Assembly (NCBI RefSeq): GCF_040096455.1
Contig: NZ_JBBMER010000004.1
Coordinates: forward strand, 124,001-188,000
From: Lachnospira rogosae
GTDB lineage: Bacteria > Bacillota > Clostridia > Lachnospirales > Lachnospiraceae
Direction: 5' to 3'
Length of the DNA: 64,000 nt
The notes beneath the pieces were generated by a model that saw nothing but the letters and a program-made list of their open reading frames with translations, searched no databases and was not told the DNA's origin. The translations under genes and the position numbers were made by a program. Every line of letters begins with the position of its first letter. The stretch's first letter is position 1. Positions 8,568 to 16,956 of this stretch are shown here, piece after piece.

Positions 8568-9863
8568 TTGAGAACTTTAATTAAGAATGGACATATAATA
8601 GATCCGGCAAGACATATGTCATATAAGGCAGATATTCTTGTGGAAAATGGAATAATAAGCGGTATAATACAGGTAAAAGCATTTGATGTGCCTGTATCCG
8701 ACATAGCTGTAGATGAAGTAATTGATGCAGAAGGTCGTGTGGTAGCACCTGGTCTTATAGATACACACGTTCATTTCAGGGATCCAGGTTTTACTTATAA
8801 AGAAGATATTAATACAGGAGCTGCGGCAGCTGCGGCAGGAGGTTTTACAACAGTTCTTTGTATGGCTAATACTAATCCTATAGTAGATAATAAAGAAACG
8901 TTGCAGTATGTAATAGAAAAGGGAAGAACTACGCCGATAAATGTATATTCAGCTGCGGCAGTATCTAAAGGCTTTAAGGGAGAAGAACTTACTGACTTTA
9001 CGGAACTTAAGAATGGCGGGGCACTTGTATTTACAGATGATGGTATTCCACTTAAGAGTGAAATGCTTGTAAAGGAAGCTATGCAGAAAGCCAAAGAGCT
9101 TGATATGCCGTTAAGTTTTCACGAGGAAAATCCTGCATATATAGAACAACAGGGAATTAATAAAGGCGTTGTATCAGACAAGCTTAATATAGGTGGAGCA
9201 CCAGCCTGCTCAGAGTATATGATGGTAGCACGGGATTGTATGCTTGCACTTGAAACCAAGGCAACAATATGTATACAGCACATAAGCTCAGCGGTATCAG
9301 TAGAGCTTGTAAGGACAGCTAAGAAGCTGGGAGCAGATGTACATGCAGAGTCTACTCCACAGCATTTTTCGCTTACAGAAGACATTGTGCTTGAGAAAGG
9401 CACACTTGCAAGAGTTAATCCACCAATAAGAACAGAAGCTGACAGGCTTGCTGTAATTGAAGGCCTTAAGGACGGAACAATAGACATAATTGCAACAGAT
9501 CACGCACCACATAGCAAGGATGAGAAAGCTAAGGAGTTCAAGGCAGCACCGAGCGGAATGATAGGGCTTGAAACATCACTTGCACTTGGAATTACTAATC
9601 TTGTAAAGAAAGGCTATTTAACACTTGAGGAACTGCTCACTAAGATGACAGTTAATCCAGCAAAGCTTTACAAAATGGACAAAGGCTGTATTGAGGCTGG
9701 AAAGACAGCTGATTTGGTTATATTTAATCCAGATGAGGAGTGGGAGGTTACAGAGAATTTTGTATCGAAAGCTAATAATTCACCATTTATCGGACAGAAG
9801 CTTTATGGTAAAATAAAATATACTATATGCAATGGAAATGTTGTATACAAGGATTTGAAATAA
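8568..9863 (+). CDS. pyrC: Dihydroorotase, second copy
   Basis: A 431-aa amidohydrolase of the dihydroorotase family with HVHFRDPG, MANTNP, FHEENP, IQHISSAVS, HAESTPQHFSL and ATDHAPHSK, so the metal ligands appear intact. I place the start at TTG 8568, not ATG 8556: the ATGGAG at 8556 is the Shine-Dalgarno site (AATGGAG, 6 nt before TTG), and LRTLIKNGHIIDPA then aligns with the start of the first copy. It lies between pyrF and pyrK. Whether it is a true second dihydroorotase, a dihydropyrimidinase-like enzyme or an inactive partner (as with pyrC' proteins) cannot be settled by eye; the preserved motifs favour an active enzyme. Confidence 0.85.
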   Translation: MRTLIKNGHIIDPARHMSYKADILVENGIISGIIQVKAFDVPVSDIAVDEVIDAEGRVVAPGLIDTHVHFRDPGFTYKEDINTGAAAAAAGGFTTVLCMANTNPIVDNKETLQYVIEKGRTTPINVYSAAAVSKGFKGEELTDFTELKNGGALVFTDDGIPLKSEMLVKEAMQKAKELDMPLSFHEENPAYIEQQGINKGVVSDKLNIGGAPACSEYMMVARDCMLALETKATICIQHISSAVSVELVRTAKKLGADVHAESTPQHFSLTEDIVLEKGTLARVNPPIRTEADRLAVIEGLKDGTIDIIATDHAPHSKDEKAKEFKAAPSGMIGLETSLALGITNLVKKGYLTLEELLTKMTVNPAKLYKMDKGCIEAGKTADLVIFNPDEEWEVTENFVSKANNSPFIGQKLYGKIKYTICNGNVVYKDLK

Positions 9864-9886
9864 TTAATTAAGAATGGAGAATACAT

Positions 9887-10696
9887 ATGTCATACAGAGA
9901 AAATGCATTAATAATTAAGACTTCGTGTTTAGCCGAAGGCATATATGAAATGTGGTTAAAGACAGATAAGATGGCAGGAGAGGCTGTACCGGGACAGTTC
10001 ATATCGGTATATTCTAACGATGGAGCAAGACTTCTTCCAAGACCAATAAGCATATGCAGAATAGATAAAGATAATTTAAGGATTGTATACAGGGTTGCTG
10101 GAAAGGGGACAGAGGAGTTCTCTAAGATGAAGGAGGGGGAATATGTTAATATTCAAGGACCTCTTGGCAATGGATATGATATTAAGTCTATTATGGAATA
10201 TGTAAAGAATGTCACAGGAAATGATTGTGCGGACACAGAGTTAAAGGCAATTCTTTTTGGTGGTGGAATTGGTGTTCCTCCAATGCTTGAGCTTGCTAAG
10301 CAGCTTGAATGTAAGAAGCAGGCTGTACTTGGTTACAGAAACTCACAGATGTTTTTAAAAGATGAATTTGAGCAGTTTGCTGATGTATATGTTGCAACAG
10401 AGGACGGAAGTGCTGGAACTAAAGGTAATGTATTAGATGCAGTAAGAGAGAATAACTTAACAGCAGATGTAATATTTGCCTGTGGCCCTACACCAATGTT
10501 AAGAGCAATTAAAGAGTATGCAGTAAGCAATAATATCGCCTGTTTTGCATCCTTAGAGGAAAAAATGGCTTGCGGAATAGGAGCATGCCTTGCCTGCGTA
10601 TGTCAGTCAACAGATATTGATGACCATTCAAAGGTTAAGAATAAGAGAGTATGTAAAGAAGGTCCTGTATTCAATGTTAAGGAGGTAGAGTTATAA
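9887..10696 (+). CDS. pyrK: Dihydroorotate dehydrogenase B, electron-transfer subunit
   Basis: A 269-aa FAD and [2Fe-2S] subunit that passes electrons from PyrD to NAD+. It shows LLPRPISIC (FAD), FGGGIGVPPMLEL (NAD), and the C-terminal cysteine set CGIGACLACVCQ plus a later RVCKEGPVF. It overlaps pyrD by one base (TAATG), as expected for a 1:1 complex. The SD is AGAATGGAG. This indicates the class 1B, NAD-linked dihydroorotate dehydrogenase typical of anaerobic Firmicutes. Confidence 0.95.
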   Translation: MSYRENALIIKTSCLAEGIYEMWLKTDKMAGEAVPGQFISVYSNDGARLLPRPISICRIDKDNLRIVYRVAGKGTEEFSKMKEGEYVNIQGPLGNGYDIKSIMEYVKNVTGNDCADTELKAILFGGGIGVPPMLELAKQLECKKQAVLGYRNSQMFLKDEFEQFADVYVATEDGSAGTKGNVLDAVRENNLTADVIFACGPTPMLRAIKEYAVSNNIACFASLEEKMACGIGACLACVCQSTDIDDHSKVKNKRVCKEGPVFNVKEVEL

Positions 10697-11634
10697 TGGC
10701 TAATAGAGTGAATCCAATTAATCCTGCAGACGTTAATATGAAAGTTAATATTGCGGGAGTTGAATTTAATAATCCGGTTACTGTTGCCTCAGGAACATTT
10801 GGTTCAGGTATGGAATATTGTGAGTATGTAGACCTTAATAAATTAGGTGCGGTTACAACTAAGGGTGTGGCAAATGTACCTTGGCCGGGCAATCCAACAC
10901 CTAGAATAGCAGAGACTTACGGTGGAATGATTAATGCAATCGGACTTCAAAATCCGGGGCTTGATACATTTGTAAAGAGAGATATTCCATTTCTTAAGCA
11001 GTATGATACTAAGATAATAGTAAATGTGTGTGGAAAGACAGAAGAAGATTACGTTGATGCTGTGGAAAAGTTAGGAGAACAGCCAGTTGATATGCTTGAG
11101 ATTAACATATCCTGCCCTAACGTAAAAGAGGGAGGTATTGCTTTCGGACAGGTTCCAGCTTCAGCAGAGCGTATTACAAAGGCAGTAAAAAAGGTTGCCA
11201 AGCAGCCTGTAATTATGAAGTTAAGCCCTAATGTGACAGATATTACAGAGATGGCTAAAGCTGTTGAGGCAGGTGGTGCTGATGCGGTATCCCTTATTAA
11301 TACATTAACAGGAATGAAGATTGATATTAATAGAAGAACATTTGCTGTTGCCAATAAGACAGGCGGTCTTTCAGGTCCAGCTATAAAGCCTGTTGCAGTA
11401 AGAATGGTATATCAGGTTGCCAATGCTGTAGCACTTCCTATTATTGGAATGGGCGGAATTGCCAATGCAGATGATGCGCTTGAGTTTATTATGGCAGGTG
11501 CGACAATGGTATCAGTTGGTACAGCTAATTTTAATGACCCTCTTACAACAATTAAGGTTGTGGACGGAATAAGAGATTATTGTGCTAAAAATGGAGTAGC
11601 AGATATTAACGAGCTTATTGGCTGCGTTAAGTAA
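10696..11634 (+). CDS. pyrD: Dihydroorotate dehydrogenase B, catalytic subunit
   Basis: A 312-aa FMN enzyme oxidising dihydroorotate to orotate. It has the class 1 loop NISCPNVKEGG with the catalytic Cys, the phosphate-binding IIGMGGIANADDALEF, and MKLSPNVTDI. It is translated from the codon overlapping the pyrK stop, with SD TTAAGGAGG inside pyrK. It is the last pyr gene of the run; a hairpin terminator follows at 11672. pyrE lies 25 kb away at 36162. Confidence 0.96.
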   Translation: MANRVNPINPADVNMKVNIAGVEFNNPVTVASGTFGSGMEYCEYVDLNKLGAVTTKGVANVPWPGNPTPRIAETYGGMINAIGLQNPGLDTFVKRDIPFLKQYDTKIIVNVCGKTEEDYVDAVEKLGEQPVDMLEINISCPNVKEGGIAFGQVPASAERITKAVKKVAKQPVIMKLSPNVTDITEMAKAVEAGGADAVSLINTLTGMKIDINRRTFAVANKTGGLSGPAIKPVAVRMVYQVANAVALPIIGMGGIANADDALEFIMAGATMVSVGTANFNDPLTTIKVVDGIRDYCAKNGVADINELIGCVK

Positions 11635-11643
11635 AATTATAAT

Positions 11644-11671
11644 TTAACAAAGACTTTACATAGATTTCTTG
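11644..11671 (+). promoter_or_regulatory. Pho-box-like hexamers upstream of pstS
   Basis: TTAACA (11644), TTTACA (11655) and TTCTTG (11666) are spaced exactly 11 bp apart, as in Gram-positive PhoP boxes. They lie just after the pyrD stop and before its terminator hairpin. Only two of the three are good matches. Confidence 0.4.
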
Positions 11672-11712
11672 TAGCAGTGGTATTGCATTTTACATACCAC
11701 TGCTATTCTTTT
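11672..11712 (+). terminator. Terminator hairpin between pyrD and pstS
   Basis: TAGCAGTGGTA pairs perfectly with TACCACTGCTA over a 12-nt loop and is followed by TTCTTTTAT. It separates pyrimidine from phosphate genes. Confidence 0.75.
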
Positions 11713-11761
11713 ATCTGTCGATAAGACATAGACCTTTAAAAGAAAAGTGAGGAAAAAATTT

Positions 11762-12649
11762 ATGAGAAAGATGAATTTTAAGAAAAGCGCAGCTGTAATT
11801 CTTAGTACAGTATGTATGGTAACAGCACTTGTTGGCTGTGGAAGCAACAGTGCAGATGCAGACTCTAACCTTAGCGGAAGCATAACAGCAGCAGGTTCAT
11901 CAGCATTAAAGCCACTTGTTGATGATGCGGCAGACCTTTTTAATGAAAAATATCCAGATGTTAACATAACAATCGATGCAGGTGGTTCTGGTGAAGGACT
12001 TAAGCAGGTATCAGAGGGAACAGTTAACATTGGTAACTCTGATGTAGAGGCAGCAGAAAAGCTTGATGCAGCTAAGGCAGCAGAACTTGTAGACCATAAG
12101 GTATGTGTAGTAACAATGGCACCTATCGTAAACAAGGACGTAACAGCAGGTGGTGTTAAGAACCTTACAAAGGCACAGCTTACAGATATTTTTACAGGAA
12201 AGATTACTAACTGGAAAGAAGTTGGTGGTGCTGATGAAGCAATCGTACTTATCACTCGTCCAGAATCTTCTGGTACAAGAGCAACATTTAAGAAATACGC
12301 ATTAGATGGTGCAAGCGAAGCTTCTAACAAGTCAATGGAAACAGATGACTCAGGCGTACTTTTACAGAATGTTAAGACAACAAAGGGTGCTATCGGATAT
12401 GTAGCTTTATCTTACCTTGTAAGCAACCCAGGCGTTGATACAGTATCAATTGATGGTGTTGAACCAACACTTGAGAATACATATGCTGGCAAATACCCAG
12501 TATGGACATACGAGCATATGTACACAAAGGGCAACGCAGATGAAGTATCCCAGAAGTTCCTCGACTACATCACATCAGATGAATACGGCAAGAAAATGGA
12601 ATCATTAGGCTACGGCGTATCATCAAAGATGACAGTAAAAGAACACTAA
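11762..12649 (+). CDS. pstS: Phosphate ABC transporter substrate-binding lipoprotein
   Basis: A 295-aa exported lipoprotein that captures inorganic phosphate. The signal peptide ends in a lipobox (TALVGCGSN, Cys near residue 26). The phosphate-binding loops AAGSSALKPLVD, NIGNSDVEA and RPESSGTRATF are intact. I choose ATG 11762 (SD GTGAGGAAAA, 9 nt spacing) over the upstream GTG at 11747, which is part of the SD. pstC follows only after a 550-bp gap holding a hairpin, iterons and a structured element, so pstS may be expressed at a different level from pstCAB. Pho-box-like hexamers lie upstream. Confidence 0.93.
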   Translation: MRKMNFKKSAAVILSTVCMVTALVGCGSNSADADSNLSGSITAAGSSALKPLVDDAADLFNEKYPDVNITIDAGGSGEGLKQVSEGTVNIGNSDVEAAEKLDAAKAAELVDHKVCVVTMAPIVNKDVTAGGVKNLTKAQLTDIFTGKITNWKEVGGADEAIVLITRPESSGTRATFKKYALDGASEASNKSMETDDSGVLLQNVKTTKGAIGYVALSYLVSNPGVDTVSIDGVEPTLENTYAGKYPVWTYEHMYTKGNADEVSQKFLDYITSDEYGKKMESLGYGVSSKMTVKEH

Positions 12650-12825
12650 AAAATAGTTGTTAAAACCCCCTTAATTAAAAAGTAAGATAAAATCTTACAA
12701 ATCATCAGCAACCAAAATTAACATTAAAAGATTGAAAGAAAATCAATCAAAAAATTATAAGACTACAATTAAATCAAGATAAAAAATAAATGTTAGAAAA
12801 ATTGATAGTCATAAAAAATATAGGA

Positions 12826-12855
12826 TTTAGGCGAGCAGTATCCTGCCCGCCTAAA
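12826..12855 (+). other. Hairpin downstream of pstS
   Basis: TTTAGGCG-a-GCAG, loop TATC, CTGC-c-CGCCTAAA: 12 base pairs with one mismatch and no T run. A processing or 3'-stabilising hairpin that keeps pstS mRNA above pstCAB is plausible; a terminator is less so. Confidence 0.55.
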
Positions 12856-12897
12856 CGCATAGAAATTAATAACATATAAAATGAAAATGTAAAAAAG

Positions 12898-12939
12898 AAA
12901 TAACAAAGAGCAAATAACGAAGAATAAATAACAAAGAGT
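12898..12939. repeat. Three tandem 14-bp repeats
   Basis: Units AAATAACAAAGAGC, AAATAACGAAGAAT and AAATAACAAAGAGT follow one another without gaps. They may be a binding site or simple slippage in A-rich sequence. Confidence 0.6.
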
Positions 12940-12988
12940 AAAGAAGATACATAAAGCTGATAAACAATTCAACGCAGATTAATCGCAA

Positions 12989-13134
12989 CCCAGTTGTGTG
13001 GAGTGTTATATTGCAAGCTGGGTACTGTTGAAACCGTCGGCACTTAGTGGCTGTCCTTTAGCCGCTTAGTACCGCTACGGTTTCAAGTAGCGGGAGCGTG
13101 CCCAGCGGTAATATAACACTCCGCATAACGTCCG
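12989..13134 (+). repeat. Structured dispersed element, copy 2
   Basis: Same architecture as the copy at 3144. P1 is 12993-13012 with 13110-13129, all 20 positions paired including two wobbles, although the sequence differs from copy 1. P2 is GCTGGGT/GCCCAGC. The hairpin AGTGGCT/AGCCGCT uses a wobble. The CCGCTAC/GTAGCGG hairpin loop reads ACGGTTTCAA and is an exact complement of upstream TTGAAACCGT (pseudoknot). It ends in AACGTCCG. It sits inside the pst region, between pstS and pstC. Confidence 0.72.
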
Positions 13135-13199
13135 TAGCTATTAATCCCAACCGTTGAACATATAACAGCCACATTTTATATGTTAAGAATGGAGAAAGT

Positions 13200-14132
13200 A
13201 TGAATATTAAAAGAGGTATGTTTACCAAAGAGTACCTGTGGCGTACAATCGTCACCCTGTGTGGTCTTTTCGTTATAGTGCTTACTCTTGGAATAGGTGG
13301 ATTTCTTGTATACAAGGGTTCAGGAACATTCTTAAAATTCAATCATTCAATCGGTGAGTTCCTGTTTTCACCTGACTGGGCACCTATAGACAATATGGAA
13401 GGCGGCGGTTCAGTAGGTACACTTATATTTATAGTAGGTTCATTAAGCACCTGTGGTCTTGCACTGTTTATTGCGACACCATTTGCACTTGGTTCAGCTA
13501 TATTTATGACAGAGATTTCACCTAAATTTGGTGAAAAATTTTACCGCCCTGTAATCCAGATATTTGCAGGAATTCCTTCAGTAGTATATGGCTGGGTCGG
13601 ACTTACCGTGCTTGTGCCATTTATAAGAGATATGTTTCACAGACAGGTAGGACATTCAATATTAGCGGCAGGTATTGTGCTTGCAATAATGATATTCCCT
13701 ACAATAACAAGTGTGTCAGCAGATGCAATCAGATCAGTTCCTAAGGACTACAGAATGGGAGCTTATGGAATGGGCTCAACACGCTGGCAGACAATATATA
13801 AGATAGTGCTTCCAGCTTCAGCTTCTGGAATATTCTCAGGTATAATACTTGGTCTTGCAAGAGCATTTGGAGAGGCATTAGCAGTTGCAATGGTAATAGG
13901 ACAGACAACAGCACTTCCAGACAGCATATTCTCAACAACCAAATCACTTACAACAGAGATAACAGCCCAGATGGGAAATGCGATGGAAGGCGGAGAAACT
14001 AAGACAGCGTTGTGGACACTTGCATTGCTTTTGTTCCTTATATCACTTTTGTTCATATTTTTAATACATTTTCTGTCTGCTAAGCAGTCAGAAGAATCTG
14101 GAAATAAAAAGAAGGGTGCAAAGACTAATTAA
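13200..14132 (+). CDS. pstC: Phosphate ABC transporter permease PstC
   Basis: A 310-aa inner membrane permease with six predicted helices. The first (IVTLCGLFVIVLTLGIGGF) follows a short cytoplasmic N-terminus. The EAA-like loop (GMGSTRWQTIYKIVLPASASGI) contacts PstB. LARAFGEALAVAMVIGQ near residue 220 is typical of PstC. SD AGAATGGAGAAAGT precedes the ATG. It forms an operon with pstA and pstB downstream. Confidence 0.94.
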   Translation: MNIKRGMFTKEYLWRTIVTLCGLFVIVLTLGIGGFLVYKGSGTFLKFNHSIGEFLFSPDWAPIDNMEGGGSVGTLIFIVGSLSTCGLALFIATPFALGSAIFMTEISPKFGEKFYRPVIQIFAGIPSVVYGWVGLTVLVPFIRDMFHRQVGHSILAAGIVLAIMIFPTITSVSADAIRSVPKDYRMGAYGMGSTRWQTIYKIVLPASASGIFSGIILGLARAFGEALAVAMVIGQTTALPDSIFSTTKSLTTEITAQMGNAMEGGETKTALWTLALLLFLISLLFIFLIHFLSAKQSEESGNKKKGAKTN

Positions 14133-14206
14133 AATCACCTGTTAAAGTTAATAAAGGGTGAAAATGAATATTTGTGCGCAGAAGCGTGCACAGAAATGGA
14201 GATTAT

Positions 14207-15082
14207 ATGAATAGGATAAAACGTGCCAAGGCACAGGATAGAGTAATGACAGTTATATTTTACTGTATAGCCGTATTCTTCTTTGTACTTCTTGCTGCAT
14301 TTGCCGGATATGTAATTATTAAGGGCTTTGCGGGTGCAAAACTTTCAATGTTCGGCTTTACAAGGCGTGGTGCTATAGGCAACCAGCTTTTTAATACGAT
14401 ATATCTTGTATTCTTGTCATTGCTTATAACAGTACCAATTGGAACATTTGCTGGAATATATCTTGCAAAATATGCCAAGGGAGGACTTATTACAAAGTTC
14501 ATAAGAATATGTATAGAGACACTTTCGTCACTTCCATCTATTGTTGTTGGTTTATTTGGCTACCTCATCTTTCTTGTAATTATAGGACTGGATAAAAGCC
14601 TTATGGCTGGAGCATTGTCCGTATCAATCATAACACTGCCACTTATAACAACAACAACAGAGGATGCCATAAAAGGACTCCCTAAGGGATATTTTGAAGC
14701 GGGTATGGGACTTGGTTCAACACGCTGGCAGGCAATATTCCACATATTACTGCCAGCCTGCCTTCCAAGAATTATGACAGGTGTAATACTTGCAGCAGGA
14801 CGAGGCTTTGGTGAAGCGGCAGTTCTTTTGTATACAACAGGTTCAGGAACTAACATAAGATGGGGCAACTGGAATCTTGCATCATCAACCTGTCCACTTA
14901 ACCCATTTCGTTCAGCAGAGACATTATCATTGCAGATATGGGATTTACAGGTTAATGGACAAAATCAGGACCTGGCTAACCTTGCATCAGCAGTACTTCT
15001 TATACTTGTGCTTGCATTCAGCATAGGAGCTAATGTGTTAAGTAATAAGATAAATAAGAAGAACTCTGGTGAGAAAGCGTAG
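14207..15082 (+). CDS. pstA: Phosphate ABC transporter permease PstA
   Basis: A 291-aa permease partner of PstC. It has about six hydrophobic segments beginning with VMTVIFYCIAVFFFVLLAAF, the loop GMGLGSTRWQAIFHILLPA for ATPase contact, and GRGFGEAAVLLYTTGS. The start at ATG 14207 is preceded by AGAAATGGAG; the upstream GTG at 14174 would put the SD inside the gene and is rejected. pstB begins 14 bp after the stop. Confidence 0.94.
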   Translation: MNRIKRAKAQDRVMTVIFYCIAVFFFVLLAAFAGYVIIKGFAGAKLSMFGFTRRGAIGNQLFNTIYLVFLSLLITVPIGTFAGIYLAKYAKGGLITKFIRICIETLSSLPSIVVGLFGYLIFLVIIGLDKSLMAGALSVSIITLPLITTTTEDAIKGLPKGYFEAGMGLGSTRWQAIFHILLPACLPRIMTGVILAAGRGFGEAAVLLYTTGSGTNIRWGNWNLASSTCPLNPFRSAETLSLQIWDLQVNGQNQDLANLASAVLLILVLAFSIGANVLSNKINKKNSGEKA

Positions 15083-15096
15083 AAATGAGGATAAGT

Positions 15097-15903
15097 ATGA
15101 GTAATATAGATATGAATAAGAATTCTGAAAATGGAAGCAGTAATTATACAGGTGATGATAAATTTGTAATCAAAAATCTTAATCTTCATTATGGAGATTT
15201 TCACGCATTAAAAAATATTAATATGAATATTCCTAAAAATCAGATTACAGCATTTATCGGACCATCTGGATGTGGTAAATCTACATTTTTAAAGACACTT
15301 AACAGAATGAATGACTTAATTGAGGGTGTTAAGATTGATGGTGAAGTATACCTTGACGGAGCCAATATATTTACAGAGATGGACGACATAACATTAAGAC
15401 ACAGGGTTGGAATGGTATTCCAGCAGCCTAATCCATTTCCTAAAAGCATATATGACAATATAGCTTACGGACCAAGGTTATTTGGAGTGCACAAGAAAGC
15501 AGAACTTGATATTATAGTAGAAAAAGCTTTAAAACAGGCTGCTATATGGGACGAGGTGAAGGACAGACTTAAAAAGTCAGCTCTTGGACTTTCAGGTGGA
15601 CAGCAGCAGAGATTATGTATTGCAAGAACTCTTGCAGTTGAACCAGAGGTTATTCTTATGGATGAGCCGACATCAGCCCTTGACCCAATATCAACTTCAA
15701 GAATTGAAGACCTTGCGATTGAGTTAAAGAATGGTTATACAATAATAATGGTAACACACAATATGCAGCAGGCGACAAGAATATCAGATAATACAGCCTT
15801 CTTCCTGTTAGGAGAGATGATTGAATACGATAAGACAGAACAGTTATTCTCTATGCCTAAGAACAAGAAGACTGAGGATTATATCACAGGACGTTTTGGC
15901 TGA
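15097..15903 (+). CDS. pstB: Phosphate ABC transporter ATPase PstB
   Basis: A 268-aa ATPase energising phosphate uptake. It has Walker A GPSGCGKST, Q-loop VFQQPNPFPKS, signature LSGGQQQRL, Walker B ILMDEPTSALDP and H-loop VTHNMQQA. The start is ATG 15097, 6 nt after GAGG; the in-frame ATG at 15085 is the ATGAGG of the SD itself. The N-terminal 20 residues are Asn/Asp-rich and not conserved in the family. Confidence 0.96.
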   Translation: MSNIDMNKNSENGSSNYTGDDKFVIKNLNLHYGDFHALKNINMNIPKNQITAFIGPSGCGKSTFLKTLNRMNDLIEGVKIDGEVYLDGANIFTEMDDITLRHRVGMVFQQPNPFPKSIYDNIAYGPRLFGVHKKAELDIIVEKALKQAAIWDEVKDRLKKSALGLSGGQQQRLCIARTLAVEPEVILMDEPTSALDPISTSRIEDLAIELKNGYTIIMVTHNMQQATRISDNTAFFLLGEMIEYDKTEQLFSMPKNKKTEDYITGRFG

Positions 15904-15923
15904 TAATTACATATTTTAGTACC

Positions 15924-15952
15924 TTGTTATTAAAATATTTAAGAAGTATAAT
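15924..15952 (+). promoter_or_regulatory. Putative promoter before the PHP gene
   Basis: TTGTTA (15924-15929) and a perfect TATAAT (15947-15952) with a 17-bp spacer, so the PHP phosphoesterase can be transcribed separately from pstB. Confidence 0.6.
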
Positions 15953-16014
15953 AAAGTTAATTAGTTGTAATGTGATTAATTAATATAGATATATAAATGC
16001 GAGGTATTTATTAT

Positions 16015-16845
16015 ATGGAATACGTTAAATTCGATATGCACTGTCATACAGCCGAAGGTTCAGTAGATGCCAAGGTTGGGATAGATGATTATATCAAGGT
16101 ACTTAAGAGCAAAGGTTTTAAAGGAATGGTTGTAACAGACCATGACTCATATGGTGGATATGATGCGTATCTTTCATATGGTAAGAAATATGATGATTTC
16201 GTGGTATTAAGAGGCATAGAATATGATAGTCTGGAGTTCGGACATTTTATAGTTATTCTTCCACAGGATACACCTAAAGAGGTGTATGAGCTTATGAGAT
16301 ATAAGGGCCTTACTTTAGATAAGCTTATATATATTGTCCATTGTTGTGATGGAATATTAGGACCTGCACATCCTTATGGAGAACCATTTATGAGCTTTGC
16401 ATCTACTATGTACTGGAATCAGTCAAAGCAGATTGCACATATGGTTCATTTTGATTTCGTAGAAGGTTATAATGCCTGCGAGAGTGATAAAAGCAATAAG
16501 TATGCAAGAAAGTTCGCCAAGGGGTGCAGGGTAGCACTTACAGGCGGAAGTGATGCCCATAACAGTAATTGTGTTGGTATGGGATATACACTTATTCCAG
16601 ATACAATAAAGACAGAGGACGACCTTATAAAATATTATAAAGATGGCAATCATCCTAAGGTTGGTGGAACAAGATATATATATACAACCAAGGACAAGAT
16701 AGGAAAGCTTAACAAAGTGCTTGTATATTCTTTTTATATGTATAACAAGATTGGAGCGATGTTTAAGTATCCTAAGAGAGCGAAAGCGTTCAGAAGTGCG
16801 TTAAGGGCATTAAACAGACGTTTTATAATATATAGAAAAAGATAA
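16015..16845 (+). CDS. PHP-domain metal-dependent phosphoesterase
   Basis: A 276-aa protein with the PHP metal-binding motifs DMHCHTAEGS, VVTDHDSYGG, the GIEYDS stretch, GPAHPYGEP and LTGGSDAHNS. The family hydrolyses phosphate esters using two or three divalent metals; substrate is not predictable here. It is inserted between pstB and phoU, which suggests but does not prove a role in phosphate scavenging or signalling. The last 40 residues are basic (RALRALNRRFIIYRKR), perhaps membrane- or nucleic-acid-associating. The start at 16015 follows ATGCGAGG; ATG 15997 is an alternative six codons upstream. Confidence 0.8.
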   Translation: MEYVKFDMHCHTAEGSVDAKVGIDDYIKVLKSKGFKGMVVTDHDSYGGYDAYLSYGKKYDDFVVLRGIEYDSLEFGHFIVILPQDTPKEVYELMRYKGLTLDKLIYIVHCCDGILGPAHPYGEPFMSFASTMYWNQSKQIAHMVHFDFVEGYNACESDKSNKYARKFAKGCRVALTGGSDAHNSNCVGMGYTLIPDTIKTEDDLIKYYKDGNHPKVGGTRYIYTTKDKIGKLNKVLVYSFYMYNKIGAMFKYPKRAKAFRSALRALNRRFIIYRKR

Positions 16846-16956
16846 TCTGTAATGACCAGAGAATTCATCATATTAACTTAATAGAACCTGTCAGCAATAT
16901 TGAAATAATTGAGTGTTAGACCGTGTGCCAATAGAAGCACAGGAAAAGAGGTTAAT

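Larger units (their letters stand above)
12650..13199. other. 550-bp gene-free gap between pstS and pstC
   Basis: No credible ORF. From left to right it has A/T-rich sequence, a strong hairpin at 12826-12855, three tandem 14-bp repeats at 12898-12939, then structured element copy 2 at 12989-13134. The SD of pstC (AGAATGGAG) closes it. Confidence 0.7.
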
